Made by a program: the position numbers and the translations under genes. DNA of 64,000 bases from Pseudarthrobacter sp. C4D7 (GTDB taxonomy: Bacteria; Actinomycetota; Actinomycetes; Actinomycetales; Micrococcaceae). The stretch is taken from positions 1 to 64,000 of the forward strand of contig NZ_JABFMW010000003.1 of the NCBI RefSeq assembly GCF_013359725.1. Reading direction: 5' to 3'. A model generated the notes under the pieces. That model was given only the letters and a program-made list of their open reading frames with translations. It had not been told where the DNA came from and made no database searches. Shown in pieces: positions 24,942 through 32,872 of the stretch (positions are counted from its first letter, which is position 1; each line of letters starts with the position of its first letter).

Positions 24942-27109
24942 TTTGTTTCCTCCTGCATGTCGAAGTCGGATTCCCAATTGTCTTTTGCCACCTGGTCCTC
25001 AACCAGCAGGGTGTTTCCCGGCGCTGCACGGTTCAGGTGCAGGAATTCAAGGTGCTGTTCGTAGTGGTCCAGGACATCGGTGATGACCTGTTCCTTCGTG
25101 TATCCCATGAGGTCGTAGCCATGGCTGCCTTCCAGGGAGAACACCTCCATGCGGTAGTAGTGGTCGTCCGGGTCGGCGCGCCGGGTGGCGTAGCTGGGGG
25201 TCTCGTACTGGACCGGGTAGATCTGGTACTTGAAGGCCCGTTCCTCCCCCATGGCCAGCTGCAGGTCGATGCTGGGGATCCCGCAGGCCTCCACGGTGGA
25301 GATGGTCAGCGTGGTTTCGGCGCCCTGCTCACGCAGTTCCGCTTCCACCTCCTGCAGCGCAGGGATGGCTACTGTCTCGGCGAAGCGGGTGGTCTGCTTC
25401 CTGCCGGGGTAGCTCATGGCGCGGGAGAGCCGCTGCCGCCAGGTCCGGCCGGAGCGCTGGTCCGCGGCGCGGCCGGTGATGATGCCGGGAAGGCTGGCAC
25501 GGTAGCTGTCGTTGAGCGAGTTCTCCACCCGGAGCGCTTTGTAGAGGCCCAGCATGATCAGGACCAGCAGCAGTGACAACGGCAGGCCCATCACGATGGT
25601 GGCGTTTTGCAGGGTGGTCACCCCGCCCACGGTCAGCATGGCGAGGGTGAGCAGGCCGGTGGCCACTGCCCAGAAGACGCGCATCCACTCCGGGCCGTCC
25701 GAGTCCGCGTCCTTCAGGTGCGAGGTGAAGTTGGACATGACCAGGGCGCCGGAGTCAGCGGACGTGACGTAGAACAGCAGCCCCGTGAAGGTTGCCACCG
25801 CGGCCGTGACGGGAACGGCCGGGTATTGCGCCAGAAGGCTGTAGAAGCCCCGCTCCGGGAAGTTCATGGCCGTTTCGCCGAACGCGGCGTTGCCGTTCAT
25901 GATCAGGTCCAGGCTGGAATTTCCGAAGATCGAGATCCACAGCACGATGAACAGGAACGGGACGGTCATGGTTCCCAGCACGAACTGCCGGATGGTGCGG
26001 CCACGGGAGATGCGGGCCAGGAACAGGCCAACGTACGGCGCCCAGGCGATCCACCAGGCCCAGAAGAACAGCGTCCAGGCGTTCATCCAGTCCGTGGGCC
26101 GGTCGTAGGCAAAGGTGTCCAGGGTCATGGCCGGGAAACGGCTCATGACGTCGCCGATGTTTTGGATGATCCCGTCCAACAGGAAGTTGGTCTTGCCGGT
26201 CACCAGGATGAACAGCATCAGCACCACGGCCAGGATCACGTTCAGCTCGGACAGCCGGCGGATGCCCTTTTCGACGCCGGACACCACGGACACCGTTGCC
26301 ATCACCACGGAGAGGACAATCAGGCCGATCTGCACTGCCAGGTTTTCCGGGATGCCGAACATGAAGTTCAGCCCGTAGTTGAGCTGGACGACGCCGATGC
26401 CCAGGGAGGTGGCGATGCCGAAGATGGTGCCCAGCAGCGCAGCGATATCCACTGCGTGCCCCATGGGCCCTTCGATCTTCTTGCCGAAGATCGGATACAG
26501 GGCCGAGCGGATACTCAGCGGCAGGTTGTGGCGGTAGGAGAAGTAGCCCAGCGCCAGGCCCATGAGGGCATACAGGGCCCAGCCGGTGATGCCGTAGTGG
26601 AACAGCGTCCACACCAGCGCCTGGCGGGCGGCTTCCGCGGTTCCACCTTCGCCCTGCGGGGGTGCCAGGTACTGGCTGACGGGTTCGGAGACGGAGAAGA
26701 ACATCAGGTCGATGCCGATTCCTGCCGCGAACAGCATCGCGGCCCACGTGAACATTCCGAACTGCGGCTTGGAGTGGTCCGGGCCCAGCTTGGTCTTGCC
26801 CACCCGGGACAAGGCGGCGATGAGGACGAAGATGACCACCGCGGTGACAATCAGGAAGTAGTACCAGCCCATGTTGGTGGACACCCAGCCCACCATGGCG
26901 CCGATCACTGCGTCGGCATTGTTCTTGGCGAGGATTGCCCACAAGGCGATGCCCACCACACCGATGGCCGAGCCGAGGAAGACGGTCTTGTTGACGCGTG
27001 TCTTCGCTTCAGTGGCAGCCGACTGGACGTGCCCGGCACCGGCCGGCGGCTTTAACTCTTTCTTTTCAGGCCCCGCGCTGTCCGCGGGGGGTGCTGCTTT
27101 CTGGCTCAT
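24938..27109 (-). CDS. betT: BetT-type choline transporter (BCCT)
   Basis: The 723-residue BCCT carrier heads the choline operon and imports choline. Twelve transmembrane helices are expected. The TM3 segment AAGIGIDLMFFSVSEP has Gly-Ile-Asp where betaine carriers usually have Gly-Ile-Gly; this variant is typical of proton-coupled BetT choline carriers. The aromatic box LFFWAWWIAWAPYVGLFLARISRGRT is intact. A long cytosolic C-terminal domain (about residues 520-723), typical of BetT, serves osmotic sensing in homologues. The N-terminal 45 residues are hydrophilic. The start at 27109 was chosen because upstream codons lie in the promoter region. Confidence 0.93.
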   Translation of the reverse strand: MSQKAAPPADSAGPEKKELKPPAGAGHVQSAATEAKTRVNKTVFLGSAIGVVGIALWAILAKNNADAVIGAMVGWVSTNMGWYYFLIVTAVVIFVLIAALSRVGKTKLGPDHSKPQFGMFTWAAMLFAAGIGIDLMFFSVSEPVSQYLAPPQGEGGTAEAARQALVWTLFHYGITGWALYALMGLALGYFSYRHNLPLSIRSALYPIFGKKIEGPMGHAVDIAALLGTIFGIATSLGIGVVQLNYGLNFMFGIPENLAVQIGLIVLSVVMATVSVVSGVEKGIRRLSELNVILAVVLMLFILVTGKTNFLLDGIIQNIGDVMSRFPAMTLDTFAYDRPTDWMNAWTLFFWAWWIAWAPYVGLFLARISRGRTIRQFVLGTMTVPFLFIVLWISIFGNSSLDLIMNGNAAFGETAMNFPERGFYSLLAQYPAVPVTAAVATFTGLLFYVTSADSGALVMSNFTSHLKDADSDGPEWMRVFWAVATGLLTLAMLTVGGVTTLQNATIVMGLPLSLLLVLIMLGLYKALRVENSLNDSYRASLPGIITGRAADQRSGRTWRQRLSRAMSYPGRKQTTRFAETVAIPALQEVEAELREQGAETTLTISTVEACGIPSIDLQLAMGEERAFKYQIYPVQYETPSYATRRADPDDHYYRMEVFSLEGSHGYDLMGYTKEQVITDVLDHYEQHLEFLHLNRAAPGNTLLVEDQVAKDNWESDFDMQEETK

Positions 27110-27406
27110 TGGATCCCATTTCAGTTTTGAGGCTGTGGTCCAGACGCCGGCCCTGCATGCCGCGCGCGGCATGGGGAAAAGCATCAGCCGGCGTCATGAA
27201 GAGTCTGGCTTGACTTTCGACGCTAGCAACTTGATCCCGGAATGGACCACTTATATGAATCTCCTCACTGTCGCTTCCCGTCAAGCCTTCCTGCTTTAAA
27301 CGATTCAGCAGAGGTGGAAGAAAGTGCCGCTTTTACCTGTTGCACGCAGTGGGTGCGGCTCAGCCGTCCCCGTTCCGGAACTGTCCACCCTCTGCCAAGG
27401 AGCCCC
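27110..27406. promoter_or_regulatory. divergent promoter region of bet operon and monooxygenase gene
   Basis: This 297-base gap has no gene. It is AT-richer around 27215-27305 and contains TTGACT (27212-27217, plus strand) and TATAAG on the minus strand near 27250. No pair shows good spacing and no clear BetI-type palindrome was found, so exact promoters are not called. AAGGAG at 27398-27403 serves the monooxygenase gene. Confidence 0.35.
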
Positions 27407-27709
27407 ATGACTGCCATCGTCCACTTTGACGTCCAGATCGATCCCGCACGCCGCGGAGAGGCCGCGAGGTACCTCAGCGAAACCCTGGCTGCCACCCGGG
27501 CATGGCCCGGGAACCAGGGCATCGAAGCGATGGTTGACGACGCGGATCCCTGCCACATCCTGGTGGTGGAAACCTGGGCAACAGCCCAGGACCACGACGA
27601 CTACGCCGCCTGGCGCCAGACTCCCGAAGGGAAGAACACCCTGCACGAAATCCTCGCGGCCCCGCCGTCAAAGCAGGTCTACTCAGCCACCATGCCGCTG
27701 GACCTGTAG
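27407..27709 (+). CDS. antibiotic-biosynthesis-monooxygenase (ABM) domain protein
   Basis: This 100-residue protein has a single ABM-type ferredoxin-like domain: AIVHFDVQIDPARRGEAARYL at the start and HILVVETWATAQDHDDY in the middle, the pattern of small quinol monooxygenases or heme-degrading-like proteins. Such proteins act as dimers in the cytosol. The substrate is unknown. AAGGAG precedes the ATG at six bases. It lies upstream of an MBL gene that seems to have its own leaderless promoter. Confidence 0.88.
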   Translation: MTAIVHFDVQIDPARRGEAARYLSETLAATRAWPGNQGIEAMVDDADPCHILVVETWATAQDHDDYAAWRQTPEGKNTLHEILAAPPSKQVYSATMPLDL

Positions 27710-27718
27710 CCGCTTCCC

Positions 27719-27724
27719 TAGACT
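27719..27724 (+). promoter_or_regulatory. -10 box for leaderless MBL gene
   Basis: TAGACT at 27719-27724 lies seven bases before the ATG at 27732, with no ribosome-binding motif. Confidence 0.45.
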
Positions 27725-27731
27725 GAAGCCC

Positions 27732-28382
27732 ATGGACTCACTTCTGTACGACCTGCCTGCCCTCACCATCCGCAGCGTCTCCGTCAGCGACATGGACAAC
27801 AACGTGTATCTGCTGACCGCCAAGGAGAGCGGCGCGCAGGTGCTGATTGACGCCGCTGACGATCTCCCCGCCATCCGGCAGCTGCTGGCGGACGGGGCCA
27901 CGGACACGTCGGCGGTCCCGAGGCTGGCCCTGGTGGCCACCACGCACCAGCACTGGGACCACGTGCGCGCGTTGAAGGAACTGGTGGATGCCACGGGCGC
28001 CCCGGCCGCCGCGGGTGAGGACGACGCCGACGCGTTGCCGGTTGACGTGGAGGTGCGGCTAAGCCACGGGGACGTCGGGACGTTCGACGGCTTCGAGCTC
28101 ACCGCCGTCCACCTGCGCGGCCACACCCCAGGCTCCATCGCGTTCGTGTACCAGGACCCCCAGGGCCCTGCGCACATCTTCTCCGGGGACTCCCTGTTTC
28201 CCGGGGGCGTGGGCAACACCCAAAAGGACCCGGAGCGGTTCAACCAGCTCCTGTCCGACGTCACTGAACGGTTGTTCGGCGCTTACCCGGACAACGCCGT
28301 CGTGCATCCCGGCCACGGCAAGCCCACCACCTTGGGCGCCGAGCGGCCGCACCTTGATGAGTGGCGTGCCCGCGGCTGGTAG
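27732..28382 (+). CDS. MBL-fold metallo-hydrolase
   Basis: This 216-residue metallo-beta-lactamase-fold hydrolase is of the glyoxalase II-like kind. Its zinc signature is THQHWDH (about 75-81). HLRGHTPGS (about 127-135), FSGDSLFPGG (about 153-162) and VVHPGHGKPTTLG (about 191-203) supply further ligands. It is not closely similar to the mscR-linked MBL protein at 99-719. The substrate is unknown; thiol-ester or persulfide hydrolysis would fit the family. It is followed by the long hairpin shared with the DEAD-box gene. Confidence 0.88.
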   Translation: MDSLLYDLPALTIRSVSVSDMDNNVYLLTAKESGAQVLIDAADDLPAIRQLLADGATDTSAVPRLALVATTHQHWDHVRALKELVDATGAPAAAGEDDADALPVDVEVRLSHGDVGTFDGFELTAVHLRGHTPGSIAFVYQDPQGPAHIFSGDSLFPGGVGNTQKDPERFNQLLSDVTERLFGAYPDNAVVHPGHGKPTTLGAERPHLDEWRARGW

Positions 28383-28396
28383 ACGGTCCTTAAACG

Positions 28397-28458
28397 CATC
28401 GAGTGCTCCGTAGTTGTCGTTTAGACGCGTAATAACGACAACTACGGAGCACTCGATG
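28397..28458. terminator. bidirectional long hairpin (dispersed repeat family)
   Basis: Perfect 25-base arms (28397-28421 and 28434-28458) with a 12-base loop lie between two convergent genes. GTGCTCCGTAGTTGTCGTT in the left arm is nearly the same as in the hairpin at 5310-5365, so this is the second copy of the element in the window. Confidence 0.87.
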
Positions 28459-28473
28459 GGTGGCTCTGGGCTA

Positions 28474-30387
28474 TTAGCGGCCGCGGCGCTCGTTCGAGGC
28501 CGGGGCCGAGGCACGGCGGGGACCGCTGCGGGCGGGACGGCCCGAGCCGCCATTGCCGCCGCTGCCGGAACCGTAGGAGCCGCCCGAGGTTCCGCCGGTG
28601 TTGGAGGACCAAACGGCCTTGCTTGCGCCGGCGCCGGCCGAACGCTGGCTTGACGCGCCCGCGGCGGCACGCTGGCCGGTTGCGGGGCGTCCGCTGCGCT
28701 GGCCACCACCGGACGCGGGGCGTCCGCCGGAGGCCGGGCGTCCGCTGGAAGCCGGGCGTCCCGTGCCGCCGCGGGGAGCGTCGCTGCGGGTGATCCGGGA
28801 ATCGCTGCGGCCCTCGGCTGCACGTCCGTTCGATCCGCGGCCGGCCGATGAGCGGCCACCTGCTGCGGGAACGTCGTTGCTGTGCGTGGAAGCCGTGCCG
28901 CGGCCACGGGCGTTGCGTCGGGCAGCAGCTGCTGCCACTGCGCGGTCCTCGTTTTGCTCCGCGTTGCGGTCGAACGCTGCGCGGGCTTCCGTGCGGCCTT
29001 CAAAGGCAACAGCCCGGCGCTCGGCCCGGGTGGAGTCGCTGCGGGCGGGTTCGGCCGAAACCTTGCCGCGGCCGCCACGTCCGCCACGCCCACCGGTGGT
29101 GGGAGCAGCCTGGCGGCGGGCCCGCTTGCGCTCGGCGTTGGCGCCGGTGGAGGTGCCGCCGCCCTGCTTGGGTGCCTTGGCTGCCAGCAGCGCAGCCCGG
29201 GTCCGCGGGTCCACCTTCTCGGCGATGTCACCGACGAGTTCGGCCACGATGGGCGAATTTGCGGAAACGCGCTCGAAGGAGACGTCCACGCCGGCGGCCT
29301 TCATGAGCTTCTTCACGTCAGCCTGCTGCTCGGGCAGAGTCAGCGTGACCACGGTGCCATCGGAACCGGCACGCGCGGTACGGCCTGAACGGTGCAGGTA
29401 CGCCTTGTGCTCGGTGGGCGGGTCCACGTGGATGACCAGTTCGACGTCGTCGACGTGCACACCGCGGGCGGCGACGTCGGTGGCCACCAGGACGCGGACG
29501 TCGCCGTTGGAGAACTCGGCCAGGTTGCGGTCACGGGCATTCTGCGAGAGGTTGCCGTGCAGGTCGACGGCGGGGATGCCGGCGTCGGTCAGGGTCTTGG
29601 CCAGCTTGCGGGCGTGGTGCTTGGTGCGCATGAAGAGCACGCGTCGGCCGGCGCCGGAGGCGAGCTCCACGATCAGCTGCTTCTTGACGGTCTGGTCGTT
29701 GACCACCAGCACGTGGTGTTCCATGGTGGTCACCGCGGCCTGCGGATCGTCCACGGAGTGGGTGAGCGGGTTGGACAGGTAGCGCTGGACGATCTTGTCC
29801 ACGCCGTTGTCCAGGGTGGCGGAGAAGAGCAGGCGCTGGCCCTGGCTGGGGGTCATGTCCATGAGCTTCTTGACCACGGGCAGGAAGCCCAGGTCGGCCA
29901 TGTGGTCGGCCTCGTCCAGGACGGTGATCTCCACCCCTTCAAGGGTGAGGATGCGCTGGCGGATCAGGTCCTCCAGGCGGCCGGGGCAGGCGATGACGAT
30001 GTCGACGCCGGCGCGCAGTGCCTTCTCCTGCCGGGCCTGGGAGATGCCGCCGTAGATCACGGTGGTGTTCAGGCCGGCGGCCTTGGCCAGCGGCTCGATG
30101 GTGGCATTGATCTGGGTTGCCAGTTCACGGGTGGGTGCCAGGACCAGGCCCATGGGGCGGCCGGGCTTCCGGAAGTACTTGGCTTCCCGCTCAGCGAGTC
30201 TTGCTACAAGCGGGATAGCGAAAGCGATGGTTTTACCGGATCCGGTCCGGCCACGGCCCAGGACGTCACGGCCGGACAGCGTGTCCGGGAGGGTCTTCAC
30301 CTGGATGGGGAACGGTTCAACGATTCCCTGGGCGGTAAGGGTGTCTGCAAGGGCCTTGGGAGTACCGAGGGCAGCAAAAGTAGTCAT
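28474..30387 (-). CDS. DEAD-box RNA helicase with long RGG-like tail
   Basis: The 637-residue protein starts with a complete DEAD-box core (about 1-370). It has the Q-motif PFPIQ, motif I GRTGSGKT, motif Ia PTRELA, motif II VLDEAD, motif III SATL, and motifs IV-VI including ATDVAARGVHVDDV and HRSGRTARAG. The C-terminal 250 residues are low complexity: basic, then repeats rich in Gly, Ser, Arg and Pro (GRPASSGRPASGGRPASGG). Such tails bind RNA and may promote condensates. Family members unwind structured RNA in ribosome assembly and cold adaptation. A leader ORF lies upstream. Confidence 0.93.
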   Translation of the reverse strand: MTTFAALGTPKALADTLTAQGIVEPFPIQVKTLPDTLSGRDVLGRGRTGSGKTIAFAIPLVARLAEREAKYFRKPGRPMGLVLAPTRELATQINATIEPLAKAAGLNTTVIYGGISQARQEKALRAGVDIVIACPGRLEDLIRQRILTLEGVEITVLDEADHMADLGFLPVVKKLMDMTPSQGQRLLFSATLDNGVDKIVQRYLSNPLTHSVDDPQAAVTTMEHHVLVVNDQTVKKQLIVELASGAGRRVLFMRTKHHARKLAKTLTDAGIPAVDLHGNLSQNARDRNLAEFSNGDVRVLVATDVAARGVHVDDVELVIHVDPPTEHKAYLHRSGRTARAGSDGTVVTLTLPEQQADVKKLMKAAGVDVSFERVSANSPIVAELVGDIAEKVDPRTRAALLAAKAPKQGGGTSTGANAERKRARRQAAPTTGGRGGRGGRGKVSAEPARSDSTRAERRAVAFEGRTEARAAFDRNAEQNEDRAVAAAAARRNARGRGTASTHSNDVPAAGGRSSAGRGSNGRAAEGRSDSRITRSDAPRGGTGRPASSGRPASGGRPASGGGQRSGRPATGQRAAAGASSQRSAGAGASKAVWSSNTGGTSGGSYGSGSGGNGGSGRPARSGPRRASAPASNERRGR

Positions 30388-30704
30388 GTAGTTTTTTACG
30401 GTCTTTCTGGCGGTATCCGGGCGGATATCGGCCCCCGATGCCGGTTGGACCAGGGGTTTCGCCGAAGAAAAGTCAGGTGATCAACCGGGCGCTGTAAATG
30501 AGGACAGCCGGCCGGGACCAAATGGAACGCGTTCATCGACGCAGGATGTGCCTCTCACATGAAGAAAGCCCGCTCCCCGGAAGGTACCTCCGGATCCGGA
30601 GCAGGTGGCATCACTGCACATCAAGTTCCTCCAGTCTAGCATCCCTGCGACGGAAACCCGTCGTCGGCGTTGCCTCCGGGGACCTGGCGGGGCAGGGTTG
30701 AGGC
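30388..30704 (-). promoter_or_regulatory. 5' region of DEAD-box gene
   Basis: The gap of about 317 bases carries the short leader ORF at 30481-30621. On the minus strand it has an extended -10 TG-C-TAGACT (30633-30641) just above that ORF. The 93 bases between leader stop and helicase start include an imperfect stem (CCGGGCGGATATCGGCCCCC area, about 30417-30440). This long leader would suit cold-shock or attenuation-type control, but no known motif was recognised. Confidence 0.35.
30481..30621 (-). CDS. 46-residue leader ORF upstream of helicase
   Basis: This short ORF starts with ATG at 30621 and has a perfect GGAGG six bases before it. The peptide begins MCSDATCSGSGG and has three cysteines; it resembles no known family. 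It ends 93 bases before the helicase start. It may be a regulatory leader peptide or a chance ORF. The main support is the unusually good ribosome site in a region with no other gene. The extended -10 (TGCTAGACT) is so close that the transcript might begin inside the ribosome site, which weakens the case. Confidence 0.35.
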   Translation of the reverse strand: MCSDATCSGSGGTFRGAGFLHVRGTSCVDERVPFGPGRLSSFTAPG

Positions 30705-31442
30705 ATGGACAAGCACCAGGAAACGCAGCAGCACGACGGGCACGCGCACGACGGCGGCGGCGTGCCGGAAGGCGTTGGCGGCGGCATCGACCCAGCGTCC
30801 GCCTGGGACGAACGATACCGCAGCAAGACAAGGCTCTGGAGCGGAAACCCGAACCCGCAGCTGGTCCGTGAAGCCGGCGGCCTGCGTCCGGGGACAGCAC
30901 TTGAACTGGGGTGCGGCGAAGGCGCGGACGCAATCTGGCTGGCACAGCAGGGCTGGGCCGTGACCGCCGTCGACGTGTCCGCCGTTGCCCTGGAACGGGC
31001 ACGCTCCCACGAGCTGGCCGAACTGGCGCGGGAAAGCGTGCATGCCTCGAACAGCACCATGGAAAGCCGGATCATCTGGCAACAGGCTGACCTGACGCAG
31101 TGGCGGCCGGAAGCTGCCTTTGACCTGGTGACCTCGCAGTTCCTGCATTCCCAGGAGCTGGACTGGCGGGTTCCCTTGCGCGCAGCAGCCTCGGCCGTCC
31201 GGCCCGGCGGCACGCTGCTGGTGGTGGGGCACCACCCGGACCGGCTGCCGCCGTGGGGCAACGACCACCACAAGCACCTTGGCATGTTCTACACGGGGGA
31301 CCAGCTGGTCCAGGAACTCGGATTGGACCAGCCCGGGTGGCAGGTGGAGGTCCTCACCAGCCGGGAGCGCCCGGCGACCGGGCCGGACGGGCAGGAAGCG
31401 ACCATCGCCGACGTCGTGCTGCGCGCCACGCGCCTTTCCTAA
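30705..31442 (+). CDS. class I SAM-dependent methyltransferase
   Basis: The 245-residue protein contains the SAM-binding motif I ALELGCGEGADA (about 65-76), acidic motif II AVTAVDVSAVALERA (about 84-98) and motif post-I QADLTQW. A histidine-rich N-terminus (HQETQQHDGHAHDGG) precedes the fold and could bind metal. The WxERY-type entry (SAWDERYRSKTRLWSGNPNPQLV) is shared with thiopurine and tellurite-resistance-like methyltransferases. The acceptor is unknown. The stop overlaps the convergent MFS gene by four bases. Confidence 0.87.
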   Translation: MDKHQETQQHDGHAHDGGGVPEGVGGGIDPASAWDERYRSKTRLWSGNPNPQLVREAGGLRPGTALELGCGEGADAIWLAQQGWAVTAVDVSAVALERARSHELAELARESVHASNSTMESRIIWQQADLTQWRPEAAFDLVTSQFLHSQELDWRVPLRAAASAVRPGGTLLVVGHHPDRLPPWGNDHHKHLGMFYTGDQLVQELGLDQPGWQVEVLTSRERPATGPDGQEATIADVVLRATRLS

Positions 31443-32863
31443 CCTGCCGGAGGTGCTGGGGTGGTGACGCGCGGCGCCACCAGGGCCGCGGCGCATCCGA
31501 GGGCGGCGGTGAAGGCAAACACGCCTGCAAAGGACTGGACCGGCGTCGTGAACGCCGCGAACACAATGCCTGTGGTGGCCAGCGACAGCGCACCGCCCAG
31601 GGAGTCCGAGATAGACATGGCAGAACTGTTGAAGCCTTCGTCCTCTTTGGCGGACAACGCCAGGGTCATCACGCTTAGGCGCGGGTAGAGCAGGCCCATG
31701 CCGCCCCCTGCCAGGACCCAGCCGCCGATGGCTGTGGCGGCGGGCCAGTGCAGCGCCGTGGTGGCCAGTGCCAGGGTGATTGCGGCCAGGACCATAAGCG
31801 CCCCCGACTGCACAGCGCGGCCGTGCGGAAGCCGGGTGCCCAGCCTGCCCTGGACGGCCGCAGCCCCCGCCCAGGCCAGCGCGCCGCCGGTCAGGGTCAG
31901 GCCTGCCAGCGTGGGCGGGAACGCGTACTGGGCGATCAACAGATAGGGAAGGTAGACCTCGGCGCCAAAGAACGCAGCCGACGCCAGCCCGCGCGCCAGG
32001 ATCACGCTGGGCAGCCCGCGGCGTGCGGCAAGGGTGCCGGAGGGCACCAGGGGCCGCACAGCCACCAGGGCAAGGACGACGGCGGCGCCCGCCAGGAGGG
32101 CCGTGGCTGCCGGGAAGCCGGGGATGTCGGCGTCTGCCGAGAGGTTAAGCCCCAGGACGGCGAGCGCGGCCAGAGCCGCCCACCCCAGACGGCCCAGGGC
32201 CCAGGGCGGGGCGGTTTTTCGCGGCTGGCCTGTTCCGGCCGGCTGGCCGTCCGCGTCGTGGTCGTCCATTCCGCGCAGCACCGGCACGATCATGGCCAGC
32301 GCGGGAATGACCAGGCCCACCACGCCCAGGAATACCCAGTGCCAGCTGAAGACCTGCGCCACCACGCCGGCGGCGAAGGGACCCACCAGGGACGGGACCA
32401 CCCAGGCGGCCGAGAAGGCGGCGAAGATCCTGGCGTGCAGCGGGCCTGGGAAGAACCTCGCCACGAGCACGTAGAGCGCAACGGTGAGGGCCCCGCCGCC
32501 GAGTCCCTGTACCAGGCGGCCGGCCACCAGCATGGGCATGGACAGCGAGGTGCCCGCGATCAGCAGGCCCGCCACGAAGAGGACAACGGAGGTGTACAGC
32601 GGCAGGGCGGGACCACGGCGGTCGGACCAGTTACCGGCCCCCACCATGCCAATCACGCCCGTGGCCAGCGGGCCGGCGAAGGCCAGCGCGTAGAGGCCTG
32701 CACCGTCCAACTCCCGGCTGACCAGGGGCATGATGGTGGTCACCGCCAGTGACTCGAAGGCCGCCAGGAACACCAGGGCGCAGGTTCCCACGGTCACCCA
32801 GAGATAGGGGGGCCGGAAAATCCCGGCGGCGTCGCGGGTTCCCGGAAGCGTGGAGTCCTGCAC
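31439..32863 (-). CDS. MFS transporter, drug-efflux type
   Basis: This 474-residue major facilitator protein has about 12-14 hydrophobic segments. Motif A is seen as GNWSDRRGPALPLY (about 77-90). The antiporter motif C-like AAWVVPSLVGPFAAGV is near 150-165, supporting an export role. A polar central loop (MDDHDADGQPAGTGQPRK) separates the halves. The substrate is unknown. The GTG start lies nine bases after the upstream MFS gene's stop, so the two transporters are probably co-transcribed. Confidence 0.88.
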   Translation of the reverse strand: MQDSTLPGTRDAAGIFRPPYLWVTVGTCALVFLAAFESLAVTTIMPLVSRELDGAGLYALAFAGPLATGVIGMVGAGNWSDRRGPALPLYTSVVLFVAGLLIAGTSLSMPMLVAGRLVQGLGGGALTVALYVLVARFFPGPLHARIFAAFSAAWVVPSLVGPFAAGVVAQVFSWHWVFLGVVGLVIPALAMIVPVLRGMDDHDADGQPAGTGQPRKTAPPWALGRLGWAALAALAVLGLNLSADADIPGFPAATALLAGAAVVLALVAVRPLVPSGTLAARRGLPSVILARGLASAAFFGAEVYLPYLLIAQYAFPPTLAGLTLTGGALAWAGAAAVQGRLGTRLPHGRAVQSGALMVLAAITLALATTALHWPAATAIGGWVLAGGGMGLLYPRLSVMTLALSAKEDEGFNSSAMSISDSLGGALSLATTGIVFAAFTTPVQSFAGVFAFTAALGCAAALVAPRVTTPAPPAG

Positions 32864-32872
32864 GGCCGGGCC

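Noticed and set aside
27110..27406. Promoter pair TTGACG/TATAAG for betT
   Set aside because: Spacer about 23 bases, too long; left unassigned.
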